Below, piece by piece: positions 1 to 6,265 of a stretch of DNA of 11,471 nucleotides. A program made the position numbers and the translations under genes. The stretch spans positions 1-11,471 of the forward strand of contig CAVGBV010000075.1 of NCBI GenBank assembly GCA_963627615.1, written 5' to 3'. This DNA is from Faecimorpha sp963627615 (GTDB lineage: Bacteria > Bacillota > Clostridia > Lachnospirales > Bianqueaceae). Numbering within the stretch: the first letter of the stretch is position 1; each line of letters opens with the position of its first letter. The notes below the pieces were generated by a model. That model was not told the DNA's origin. It did not search any database and was given only the letters and a program-made list of their open reading frames with translations.

Positions 1-736
1 CCCGCATCAATGCCTCGCCGATGAGTACGGCATCCGCTTCCATGTCTTCCAGTTTGGCAATGTCCTCTCGGCTGCGGATACCGCTCTCGGAAACAAAGAG
101 AATGCCGCGCGGTATCTGGCGCCGCAGGCGGAGACTGTTGGAGGCATCCACAGAGAAGTCCTTCAGATTCCGATTGTTGACGCCTAGAATCCGAGCGCCG
201 GCACGGATGGCGATCTCCGCTTCCTGTTCGTTATGAACTTCAACCAGTGCGCTTAGTCCCAGCCTGTCGCAGAGAAGAAGGTGATCTTTAAGCTGCGTCT
301 CATCCAGAATGGATACGATCAGGAGGACGGCAGAAGCGCCCAGGAGTTTTGCTTCATAGATCATATAGGGGTCCACAGTAAAATCCTTGCGCAGACAGGG
401 GAGAGAGACAGTGGCGGCGATCTCCTGCAGAATCCGGTCGCTGCCGAGGAACCATTTGGGTTCGGTTAGGACCGAAAGGCAGTCGGCGCCGGCGCGTTCA
501 TATTCCCGGGCAATCTGTAGATATGGAAAATCCGGAGAGATCAACCCTTTGGAGGGAGAAGCCTGTTTGCATTCGCAGATAAAGGAGAGCCCAGGACGCC
601 GCAGTGCTTTTTCAAAGGGGAAATCTCCGGAAGGAAGCGCGAGCGCCTGCTCACGGATCAGTGCGAGGGGCCGCTGTTCCTGTTTCTCTCTTACACGGAG
701 TCTTGCGGAATCGGCCAAAAGATCCAGTGTATTCAT
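1..736 (-). CDS. trpC: Indole-3-glycerol phosphate synthase, C-terminal end cut by window edge
   Basis: Cytoplasmic TIM-barrel enzyme that closes the indole ring: it converts carboxyphenylamino-deoxyribulose 5-phosphate to indole-3-glycerol phosphate. I translated the frame from the ATG at 736 down to the window start; 245 codons are present with no stop, so roughly 10-20 residues are missing relative to the usual 255-265. Family landmarks are in order: FICECKQASPSKG (about residues 52-64, carrying the first catalytic Glu and Lys), LRKDF (second catalytic Lys), LVEVH (Glu), GVNNRNL (substrate-binding Asn), and SESGI followed by LIGEALMR near the phosphate-binding end. The start overlaps the trpD stop as ATGA, so translation is probably coupled. 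It is a stand-alone trpC, not fused to trpF in the visible part; trpF, trpB and trpA would be expected to the left of the window. Confidence 0.96.
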   Translation of the reverse strand, partial: MNTLDLLADSARLRVREKQEQRPLALIREQALALPSGDFPFEKALRRPGLSFICECKQASPSKGLISPDFPYLQIAREYERAGADCLSVLTEPKWFLGSDRILQEIAATVSLPCLRKDFTVDPYMIYEAKLLGASAVLLIVSILDETQLKDHLLLCDRLGLSALVEVHNEQEAEIAIRAGARILGVNNRNLKDFSVDASNSLRLRRQIPRGILFVSESGIRSREDIAKLEDMEADAVLIGEALMR

Positions 737-1764
737 GCCTGTCCCTCAGCGGTGTTGCTTAACGCGATCAGTTTCCGGAGGGTCTGCATGGCCGCACCGG
801 AATCGATCAGATCTCCAGCAAGCCGGATCCCCTGCGCGAGATCTTCAGCCTTGCCGCCAAGATAGAGCGCCGCACCGGCATTCATGAGGACGGCATCCCG
901 TTTTGGACCCAGTGCGCCTCCAAGGATATCCAGAGTGATCCGCGCGTTTTCCTGCGGGCTGCCGCCGGTAAGGTCTGATTTGACACAGCGCTTCAGACCA
1001 AAATCCTCCGGAGTGATCGTATAGGATTTGAACCATCCATCCTTAAATTCGCAGACAGAGGTAGGAGCGCTCAGAGAGATCTCATCCAATTTATCCTGAC
1101 CATAGACGACCATACCGCGCTTTACGCCGAGGCTGATCAGAACCTGTGCCAGCGGTTCTACCAGATAGGCGTCATACACGCCCAGAAGCTGCATCTGGGG
1201 ACGGCCGGGATTGGTCAGCGGTCCCAGAATATTGAATACGGTACGGATTCCCAGTTCCTTACGGATGGATCCGACATAGCGCATCGAGGAGTGGTATTTC
1301 TGAGCAAAGAAGAAGCACATGCCGACCTTCTCCAGAAGTTCAGCGCATTTGGCCGGACTCTGTTCGATGTTGACACCTAAGGCTTCCAGACAGTCCGCGG
1401 TACCGCAGCGGGAGGAGGCAGCCCGATTGCCGTGCTTCGCCACTTTGACTCCGCCGGCCGCTGTCACAAGAGCCGCGGTTGTGGAAATATTAAAGCTGTG
1501 CGCGCCGTCCCCGCCGGTCCCTACGATCTCCATGAGCTCCATTCCGGTATCCACACGGTCGGCGTGTTCCCGCATGGCCGCGGCACAGCCGGCAATCTCC
1601 GGTATGGTTTCCGCCTTGGTACTCTTGGTGGAGAGGGCAGCCAGAAACGCGGCATTCTGTGTAGGGGTTGTCTCGCCGTTCATGATTTCGTTCATGACGG
1701 AGTAGGCTTCTTCATAGGTCAGATCTTCTTTATTGACGATTTTTACGATGGCTTCCTGAATCAT
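733..1764 (-). CDS. trpD: Anthranilate phosphoribosyltransferase
   Basis: Transfers the phosphoribosyl group of PRPP to anthranilate, the second step of tryptophan synthesis. The 343-residue length is normal for the family. The glycine-rich PRPP-binding loop GTGGDG is at residues 82-87, followed by FNIST and by the anthranilate-site segment KHGNR (110-114) leading into GTADCLEALG. The later DKLDEIS motif supplies the acidic metal-binding pair. The start has a clear Shine-Dalgarno (AGGAGGT on the minus strand, 1773-1779) located inside the end of trpG. It lies 4 bases after the trpG stop and overlaps trpC by 4 bases. It is a single-domain TrpD with no fused glutamine amidotransferase, consistent with the separate trpG just upstream. 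Confidence 0.97.
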   Translation of the reverse strand: MIQEAIVKIVNKEDLTYEEAYSVMNEIMNGETTPTQNAAFLAALSTKSTKAETIPEIAGCAAAMREHADRVDTGMELMEIVGTGGDGAHSFNISTTAALVTAAGGVKVAKHGNRAASSRCGTADCLEALGVNIEQSPAKCAELLEKVGMCFFFAQKYHSSMRYVGSIRKELGIRTVFNILGPLTNPGRPQMQLLGVYDAYLVEPLAQVLISLGVKRGMVVYGQDKLDEISLSAPTSVCEFKDGWFKSYTITPEDFGLKRCVKSDLTGGSPQENARITLDILGGALGPKRDAVLMNAGAALYLGGKAEDLAQGIRLAGDLIDSGAAMQTLRKLIALSNTAEGQA

Positions 1765-1768
1765 GATG

Positions 1769-2344
1769 TTATACCTCCTGTAGGTTCAAAAAATTATTCA
1801 GCATGGCTTTTCCTTCTGGGGTCAGAATGGATTCTGGATGGAACTGCACACCGTAGACCGGGTACCTCCGGTGTTCTACGGCCATGACCTCACCGTCATC
1901 CGCGGATGCGGTGATCTTCAGACAATCCGGAAGGGTCTTAGGGTCTGCCGCCAGAGAATGGTATCTCGCGACAGGAGTAGGAGTCTGACACCCAGAGAAC
2001 AGGGGACTGGAGAGATCTAACTGAACTTTCGACTGTTTACCGTGCATGAGCTGTCTGGCGTAAGTGATCGTTGCTCCATAGGCAGCGCAGATGGCCTGAT
2101 GTCCCAGGCAGACGCCCAATATGGGGATCGTGGAGCCAAGCTTCTGCACGACTTCGATAATGACACCGGCATCTTCCGGCCGACCGGGGCCGGGCGAGAG
2201 AAAAATACGGCTGGGGTGCAGCGCCTGGATCTCTTCTACGGTCAGTTCATCATTGCGGATGACGCGAATGTCTGGGTTCAGCTCGCCGAGAAGCTGATAG
2301 AGATTATAGGAAAAGCTGTCATAGTTATCGATCAAGAGAATCAT
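1769..2344 (-). CDS. trpG: Anthranilate synthase component II, glutamine amidotransferase
   Basis: Glutaminase subunit that supplies ammonia to TrpE for making anthranilate from chorismate. The 191-residue protein is a complete class I glutamine amidotransferase: N-terminal LLIDNYDSFSYNL, the oxyanion-loop SPGPG near 50-54, the nucleophile Cys79 in GVCLGHQAI, and His169/Glu171 in FHPES. It could serve in folate synthesis as PabA, since TrpG and PabA are close relatives and some bacteria share one protein; the position between trpE and trpD makes TrpG the main role. The ATG overlaps the trpE stop (ATGA), with an AGGAGGT ribosome binding site 6 bases upstream. Confidence 0.95.
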   Translation of the reverse strand: MILLIDNYDSFSYNLYQLLGELNPDIRVIRNDELTVEEIQALHPSRIFLSPGPGRPEDAGVIIEVVQKLGSTIPILGVCLGHQAICAAYGATITYARQLMHGKQSKVQLDLSSPLFSGCQTPTPVARYHSLAADPKTLPDCLKITASADDGEVMAVEHRRYPVYGVQFHPESILTPEGKAMLNNFLNLQEV

Positions 2345-3807
2345 GTGTCTACCTCCTGGGCCAGTTCCAGCGCGCGTACGACCGCGCGGGCCTTATTGAT
2401 GCATTCGTCGTATTCCTTATCCGGAACGGAATCGGCAACGATACCCGCGCCGCTTCGGACAAAAACCCGGCCGTTTTTCTTATAGGCGATGCGTATGGCG
2501 ATGCAGGTGTCCATATTGCCGGTAAAATCCAGATAACCGATGGCGCCGCCATAGATTCCGCGTTTGTTGTTTTCCAATTCTCCGATCAGCTGGCAGGCGC
2601 GGATTTTGGGAGCGCCGGAGAGCGTCCCCGCGGGCAGTACGGCTTCAATTGCGTTTAAGGCATCCAGGTCGGGACGGATGTTTCCGCGGACAGTCGAACC
2701 GATATGCATCACATGGGAATAGCGTTCAATGGTATGGAGGCTCTCGACAGCGACGGTACCGAAGCGGCTGAGCTTGCCGAGGTCGTTGCGGCCCAGATCC
2801 ACCAGCATATTGTGTTCGGCCAGCTCCTTTTCATCAGAGAGAAGCTCTTGTTCCAAAGCCTTGTCTTCCTCCGGCGTTTTGCCGCGGGGACGGGTTCCGG
2901 CAAGGGGAAAGGTGTGAAGGACGCCGTCTTCCAGTTTCACCAGGGTTTCCGGGGAGGCCCCGGCGACCTCGACATCGGTTCCGGAAAAATAAAACATATA
3001 AGGAGAGGGATTCAGCGTGCGCAGAATTCGGTAGGTATTCAGCAGGCTGCCCTCATAAGGAGCGCTCAGACGGTTGGAGAGGACGATCTGGAAGATATCT
3101 CCCTCGTGGATGTGCTTCTTGGCCTTTTCCACCATGGAACAATAGGTGCTGCGGTCAAAGAGGGGAGTGACCTCGCCCAGAAGCCGCCCGGCCGGTTCTG
3201 TTTTCTGCGGATAGGAACGCAGGATGGAAGCAAGATGGGACAGTTCCTGCACAGCCTTGTTATAGCCCGTTTCCGGATCCGTAAGCGGCATATTGACGAT
3301 CAGGATGATCTTCTGCCGAAGGTTGTCAAAGGCAATGACCTTGTCAAAAAGCATCAGGTCCATATCCTGAAACGCTTCGGTATCCAGCGTGTCCCGACGG
3401 ACAGACGGTTCGCTGTATTTGAGGTAATCATAGGAGAAATACCCGACAAGACCGCCGGTAAAGGGCGGAAGATAGGAAAAGCGCGGGCTTTTGTGCTGAT
3501 CAAGAATCTGACGGAGGTAATCGGAGGGATGATCGGTTTTCAGGGTGATGTCTCCGATGTGCATCTCGCCGTCAAGACAACGGATCTCCAGCTTAGGGTC
3601 AAAGCCCAGAAAAGTGTAGCGTCCCCATCGTTCATTCTCCGTGACGGATTCCAGAAGATAGCAGTGCAGAGACAGGTTCTTCAGGATTCGGAGAGCTTCA
3701 ATCGGTGTACAGATGTCGGACAGGATCTCGCAGCTTAACGGGACCGTTCGGTATTGTCCGGAACGGGCAAGCTCCAAAACTTCATCCAGGCTGGGGATAA
3801 TTTTCAT
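2341..3807 (-). CDS. trpE: Anthranilate synthase component I
   Basis: Catalyses the first committed step of tryptophan synthesis, chorismate plus ammonia to anthranilate, together with TrpG. With the start chosen here the protein has 488 residues, a usual length. The N-terminal domain carries the tryptophan feedback-site signature LLES followed by GRYTFLG, so allosteric inhibition by Trp is expected. The C-terminal chorismate-binding domain is intact: GASPETLVKL, PLAGTRPRG, AEHNMLVDLGRNDLG, LPAGTLSGAPKIRA, GIYGGAIGY and VRSGAGIVADS. The frame is open further upstream to 3945, but that stretch is the T-box leader. The ATG at 3807 has AAAAGGAG 8 bases upstream, whereas the in-frame ATG at 3813 is only 2 bases from it. 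TrpE rather than PabB is supported by the Trp-site motif, the neighbours and the leader. Confidence 0.96.
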   Translation of the reverse strand: MKIIPSLDEVLELARSGQYRTVPLSCEILSDICTPIEALRILKNLSLHCYLLESVTENERWGRYTFLGFDPKLEIRCLDGEMHIGDITLKTDHPSDYLRQILDQHKSPRFSYLPPFTGGLVGYFSYDYLKYSEPSVRRDTLDTEAFQDMDLMLFDKVIAFDNLRQKIILIVNMPLTDPETGYNKAVQELSHLASILRSYPQKTEPAGRLLGEVTPLFDRSTYCSMVEKAKKHIHEGDIFQIVLSNRLSAPYEGSLLNTYRILRTLNPSPYMFYFSGTDVEVAGASPETLVKLEDGVLHTFPLAGTRPRGKTPEEDKALEQELLSDEKELAEHNMLVDLGRNDLGKLSRFGTVAVESLHTIERYSHVMHIGSTVRGNIRPDLDALNAIEAVLPAGTLSGAPKIRACQLIGELENNKRGIYGGAIGYLDFTGNMDTCIAIRIAYKKNGRVFVRSGAGIVADSVPDKEYDECINKARAVVRALELAQEVDT

Positions 3808-3823
3808 GTTCATTTCTCCTTTT
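3807..3823 (-). promoter_or_regulatory. trpE ribosome binding site and start choice
   Basis: AAAAGGAG lies on the minus strand at 3816-3823, eight bases before the ATG at 3805-3807 and only two before the ATG at 3811-3813. This favours a protein beginning MKIIPS over one beginning MNMKII. The site sits just downstream of the leader terminator, so it is transcribed only on readthrough. Confidence 0.75.
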
Positions 3824-3830
3824 AACAATA

Positions 3831-3864
3831 AAAAAGTCCTTGACAGAAAGCTTCTGTCAAGGAC
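3831..3864 (-). terminator. Intrinsic terminator of the trp T-box leader
   Basis: The arms 3836-3846 and 3854-3864 are perfectly complementary over 11 bp and extend by two A-T pairs into the loop. On the minus strand the hairpin is followed by TTTTT (3831-3835). Its upstream arm contains the CCTTG needed by the antiterminator, so it forms when tRNA-Trp is charged and stops transcription before trpE. Confidence 0.93.
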
Positions 3865-4101
3865 GAATAATACTTTATCCGCGGTGCCACCTTGTTTCAT
3901 GGATCGCTCCATGCGCTTAGCAGAGAACCAACATTCTCCCGGCAACTGACGTATGCCTGTACGTTGCAGAATACTTTGCGCATATGCGCATTTGACTGCA
4001 CCCTCAGCGGCCCATTTGATGATCTGTGTTTCACCCGGTTCTCAGCATCCCGAATTCTCTGTAGAAGCATAACCACCGTTATTTCCGCTTCAACGGTTTA
4101 T
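3831..4101 (-). ncRNA. T-box riboswitch leader, tryptophan-specific, controlling trpEGDC
   Basis: Untranslated leader that senses uncharged tRNA-Trp. The conserved T-box is at 3878-3893 (AAGGTGGCACCGCGGA on the minus strand). CAAGG at 3890-3894 can pair with CCTTG at 3858-3862 to form the antiterminator, and the latter is also part of the terminator's 5' arm, so the two folds exclude each other. Stem I is closed by AGCGG (4085-4089) pairing with CCGCT (4006-4010). The candidate specifier TGG (4012-4014), the Trp codon, sits just inside the 3' arm, where specifiers normally lie. The TGGC in the T-box bulge (3886-3889) would pair with the GCCA end of tRNA-Trp, whose discriminator base is G in bacteria. 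A TGCGC-ATAT-GCGCA hairpin (3977-3990) fits Stem III. The leader start is estimated from the promoter. Confidence 0.93.
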
Positions 4102-4107
4102 GGGAAG

Positions 4108-4136
4108 ATTATAATGTGTTTTTCTTGAATTGTCAA
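4108..4136 (-). promoter_or_regulatory. Promoter of the trp operon
   Basis: Consensus housekeeping promoter on the minus strand: TTGACA at 4131-4136 and TATAAT at 4108-4113 with a 17-base spacer. Transcription would start near 4101, just before T-box Stem I. Both hexamers are perfect matches, which fits control mainly at the level of leader termination rather than initiation. The -35 lies only about 45 bases beyond the stop of the antiporter gene on the same strand. Confidence 0.92.
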
Positions 4137-4181
4137 TAGAAAACAGAAAAATTTTTACAACCTATATATAACAGAAAATAC

Positions 4182-5386
4182 TTAAGAATGAGAAGGCTTG
4201 GATTCGATCTGAATCTCTCCGGCCTTCTGCAAGGCCATCTTGGCGGCAATCGGTCCGAAGATGGAGTAGATAAAGGTAGAGCACAAGATGATGGTCCGGA
4301 TCTGATCGGCGTACTGCGGAACAGCAGCACCGGCTACGACTACAAGTCCCAGTGCTACACCGGCCTGCGGCATCAGTGTAGGACCAAGATATTTGTTGAT
4401 TTTATCCTCCTGATGCGTGAGCTTTCCGCCGGCCCAGGAACCAGCCATCTTGCCAATAACACGGAGCACTACATAGAGAATGCCGATGACGCCGATTTCC
4501 GCGAGGGCAGAGAGCTGAAAGCCAGCGCCGGAGATGACAAAGAAGATCATGTAGATGGGGGGCGTAAAGGTATCGGCTACTTCCACCAGATCATCAATCT
4601 CATTATAGATGTTGACCAGAACACCGCCCAATGTCATACATGCCATCAGAGCGGAGCCGTTCAGCGTTTCGGAGAGCCAGTAGCAGAAGAGGATCGAGAA
4701 AAGGATGATGCATAAGCGATTGGAGTGCTTATGGAAATACTTCAGGATAAACTTCATTGTCAGGGCGATGACAAAACCGATGACAAAGGAAATCAGAATC
4801 TCGTAGAAAGGTTCCAGAATGGAAAGGAACAGGTTGGTCTGCGAGGCGCTCAGAGAATTCACCAGTGTGCTGGCAAAGCCAAAGCCGATCAGGGCCGTCG
4901 CGTCGTCAATAGCGACTACGCTTAAAAGCATGGAGGTCAGAGATCCATGCGCTTTATATTGGTTGATGACCATGATCGTCTGTGCCGGAGCGGTCGCGGC
5001 GGCAATGGCGCCCAGCATGATGGAGAGATTNNNNNNNNNNGATTGGTATCAAAGCCGCAGAGGATCAGCACCAGCGTAACCAGAAAGATGGCGCCGAAGG
5101 ACTCAAAGATGGCGATGACAATCGGAGCGACGCCCACGCGCTTGAAATAGCTGAAGCTGAATCCGCTTCCGACGGAAAAGGCGATAAATCCCAGTGCGAT
5201 ATTGGAGATGACAGAGAAACCGTCCACCATTTCCTGCGGAATGATATTCAGTACCGCGGGGCCAAGGAGAAGTCCGGCGATCAGATATCCGGTAACATTG
5301 GGAAGTTTGGCAAGCTTACCAAGCCGGCCCAAAAGGAGTCCGGCCAGCAGCATTAAGGCCGTAGCCAATATGATTTCATTTGCCAT
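4182..5386 (-). CDS. Cation:proton antiporter (Na+/H+ exchanger-like, CPA2 type), interrupted by an assembly gap
   Basis: Integral membrane protein of about 396-400 residues, predicted to exchange Na+ or K+ for protons across the cytoplasmic membrane. The reading frame starts MANEIILATALMLLAGLLLGRLG, then LPNVTGYLIAGLLLGP, an early signature of this exchanger family. After the gap come LGAIAAATAPAQTIMVINQYKA and VVAIDDATALIGF; the conserved Asp pair in the latter is typical of the ion-binding core. Many further hydrophobic helices follow to the end. There is no C-terminal RCK/TrkA-N nucleotide-binding domain, so any regulation would come from elsewhere, possibly the PII-like partner whose gene overlaps this start by 11 bases. 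The frame shifts at the N run (5031-5040), which is a sequence artefact rather than a mutation. Ion specificity cannot be told from sequence. No clear terminator follows the stop. Confidence 0.88.
5031..5040. other. Assembly gap of 10 N inside the antiporter gene
   Basis: Ten Ns of placeholder length. The flanking frames require a true gap length of 2 modulo 3, which ten is not. The left flank ends in GATT and the right flank begins with GATT. Merging them, a change of minus four bases, joins the frames without a stop and gives GFDTNLSIMLGAI across the junction. Confidence 0.9.
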
Positions 5387-5729
5387 GACGCTTCAGCCCC
5401 CGTACATAGCCAACCGGCAGGGTAAAGACCAGACCGGCGTTCTCTTCTTCCAGGCTTCCTACGACAGATTCGATGATCTGTACGGCCGATTCGACCTGAT
5501 CCTCCGGCAGAAGGGTCATAATGGTGCAGTTCTTCTGTCGGCTTCTTGTCATGTACATACGGATGGTGCTTAAGAATTCAAACTCGTCCTCATTGTGATG
5601 GGATTTCAGCACCCTGGCCATTCCTGTACTGTCAAAGATGGTCGCGCCGTGGATTCCGCCGCGCTCCATCTGCGCCAGAAGCTCATCCAGTTTTTCAGGC
5701 GCGTTCAAAATAAAAAATAGTACCTGCAT
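5376..5729 (-). CDS. PII-like signalling protein (P-II family nitrogen-regulator-like)
   Basis: Small cytoplasmic protein of 117 residues with the general layout of the PII fold: beta strand QVLFFILN, helix EKLDELLAQMERGG, strand IHGATIFDSTGMARV (compare GIQGMTVTEVKGFGR in GlnB), a central variable segment, a second strand-helix unit CTIMTLLPEDQVESAVQIIESVVG, and the ending ENAGLVFTLPVGYVRGL, which resembles the PII C-terminal strand. PII proteins are trimers that bind nucleotides and small effectors and regulate partner transporters or enzymes. The classic T-loop with its uridylylated Tyr is not visible; an EFEFLSTIRMYMTRSRQ stretch occupies that place, so this is a divergent PII-like protein, not GlnB/GlnK. 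It overlaps the antiporter gene by 11 bases, which points to the antiporter as its partner. A TGAGGTGA ribosome binding site (5736-5743) supports the start. The effector is unknown. Confidence 0.75.
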   Translation of the reverse strand: MQVLFFILNAPEKLDELLAQMERGGIHGATIFDSTGMARVLKSHHNEDEFEFLSTIRMYMTRSRQKNCTIMTLLPEDQVESAVQIIESVVGSLEEENAGLVFTLPVGYVRGLKRHGK

Positions 5730-5765
5730 TCGGTATCACCTCATATGAATTATTCAAACGGTCTA

Positions 5766-5794
5766 ATTGTATCGCATCGCCGCGGGCTTTGCAA
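5766..5794 (-). promoter_or_regulatory. Promoter of the PII-like/antiporter operon
   Basis: TTGCAA at 5789-5794 and TACAAT at 5766-5771 on the minus strand, separated by 17 bases, in the 80-base space between the HicB-like gene and the PII-like gene. The start point would be near 5759, giving a 5' leader of about 30 bases. No operator or riboswitch-like structure was seen between it and the ATG. Confidence 0.75.
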
Positions 5795-5809
5795 TAGAAA
5801 ACAAAAATA

Positions 5810-6085
5810 TTATTCATCCCAGCCGTCTGTCAGACGGAGTGTGACAGCGATATTCCGGACCATCTCGTCCTGCTGCAGCTCCAAATCCTCCGGAGCCGAG
5901 ATGGGGGGCAGATCTCCGTCCTCCTCCAATTCCACCAGAATCCAGCCGGAAGCGGCCTCGATCGCATGGTCAATCGCTTCCATAAGGGTATCCCCGGTAA
6001 AGGAGCAGCCCTCCAGATCCGGAAAATATCCGGTATAGTTCTCGGCAGATGTTTTGCGCAGAATTGCGGGATAGGTAAATTTCAT
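5810..6085 (-). CDS. HicB-family antitoxin-like protein, solitary
   Basis: A 91-residue acidic protein with the HicB N-terminal fold: KFTYPAILRKTSAENYTGYFPDLEGC, then FTGDTLMEAIDHAIEAASGWI, matching the family pattern of YPAxF...GYxVxFPDLPGC...GDTLEEALxxA. In HicAB toxin-antitoxin pairs this partly degraded RNase-H-like domain binds and blocks the HicA mRNA interferase. The region after residue 60 is short and shows no recognisable C-terminal ribbon-helix-helix or HTH DNA-binding domain, so autoregulation by DNA binding is doubtful. No HicA-like gene lies on either side within 300 bases. It may be an orphan antitoxin, part of a standalone HicB-like family, or act on a distant partner. The AGAGGAGA site at 6091-6098 supports the start. 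Confidence 0.82.
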   Translation of the reverse strand: MKFTYPAILRKTSAENYTGYFPDLEGCSFTGDTLMEAIDHAIEAASGWILVELEEDGDLPPISAPEDLELQQDEMVRNIAVTLRLTDGWDE

Positions 6086-6123
6086 GATGTTCTCCTCTTT
6101 TGATATTACAAGTTGATATTGTC

Positions 6124-6152
6124 ATTATAGTCCGGTTGCGTATAAAAAACAA
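6124..6152 (-). promoter_or_regulatory. Probable promoter of the HicB-like gene
   Basis: A perfect TATAAT lies at 6124-6129 on the minus strand, with TTGTTT at 6147-6152 after a 17-base spacer. The start point would be near 6117, about 30 bases before the ATG. It diverges from the response-regulator promoter, and the two -10 boxes are about 100 bases apart. Confidence 0.65.
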
Positions 6153-6171
6153 GGGAGAAAGGTGGGGAAAG

Positions 6172-6193
6172 TAAGATTTTCTTAAGGATTTTT
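6172..6193 (+). repeat. Tandem 11-bp direct repeat, candidate response-regulator box
   Basis: Two adjoining 11-mers, TAAGATTTTCT (6172-6182) and TAAGGATTTTT (6183-6193), agree at 8 of 11 positions. They end 13 bases before the -35 of the response-regulator gene. Direct repeats one helical turn apart are the usual binding site of dimeric OmpR/PhoB-type regulators, so autoregulation is a reasonable inference; binding itself is not shown by sequence. Confidence 0.5.
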
Positions 6194-6206
6194 AGAAGTC
6201 TCTTTC

Positions 6207-6235
6207 TTGTCCGTGTCTTTTATGTATGATATAAT
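6207..6235 (+). promoter_or_regulatory. Promoter of the two-component/ABC locus
   Basis: TTGTCC at 6207-6212 and TATAAT at 6230-6235 with a 17-base spacer. Transcription would start near 6242, giving a short leader of about 24 bases that contains GGGGAGG (6251-6257), eight bases before the response-regulator ATG. Confidence 0.75.
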
Positions 6236-6265
6236 GAAGTCAGCAAGTACGGGGAGGAAAGTTAT

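Noticed and set aside
387..887. Open frame of 166 codons on the plus strand across the trpC/trpD junction.
   Set aside because: Overlaps two certain genes in antisense and has no start signals or recognisable domain.
2704..3738. Long open frame of 344 codons on the plus strand, opposite trpE.
   Set aside because: Antisense shadow of a certain gene; no ribosome binding site or promoter, and the composition reflects the complementary codons.
3808..3945. Upstream extension of trpE to an ATG at 3945, adding 46 residues.
   Set aside because: The stretch is the T-box/terminator leader, has no ribosome binding site, and its translation does not resemble the TrpE N-terminus; the ATG at 3807 has a well-spaced site.
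3977..3990. Perfect palindrome TGCGCATATGCGCA that could be read as a repressor operator.
   Set aside because: It lies within the T-box leader between Stem I and the antiterminator, where a Stem III hairpin is expected, so an RNA role explains it.
5031..5040. Frame change in the antiporter as a pseudogene-causing frameshift.
   Set aside because: The change coincides exactly with the N run, and merging the GATT ends restores a continuous frame.
5970..6265. Search for a HicA toxin gene upstream of the HicB-like gene.
   Set aside because: The only short frame on the minus strand there overlaps the hicB-like start in another frame, lacks the HicA GSH-type motif and has no ribosome binding site.
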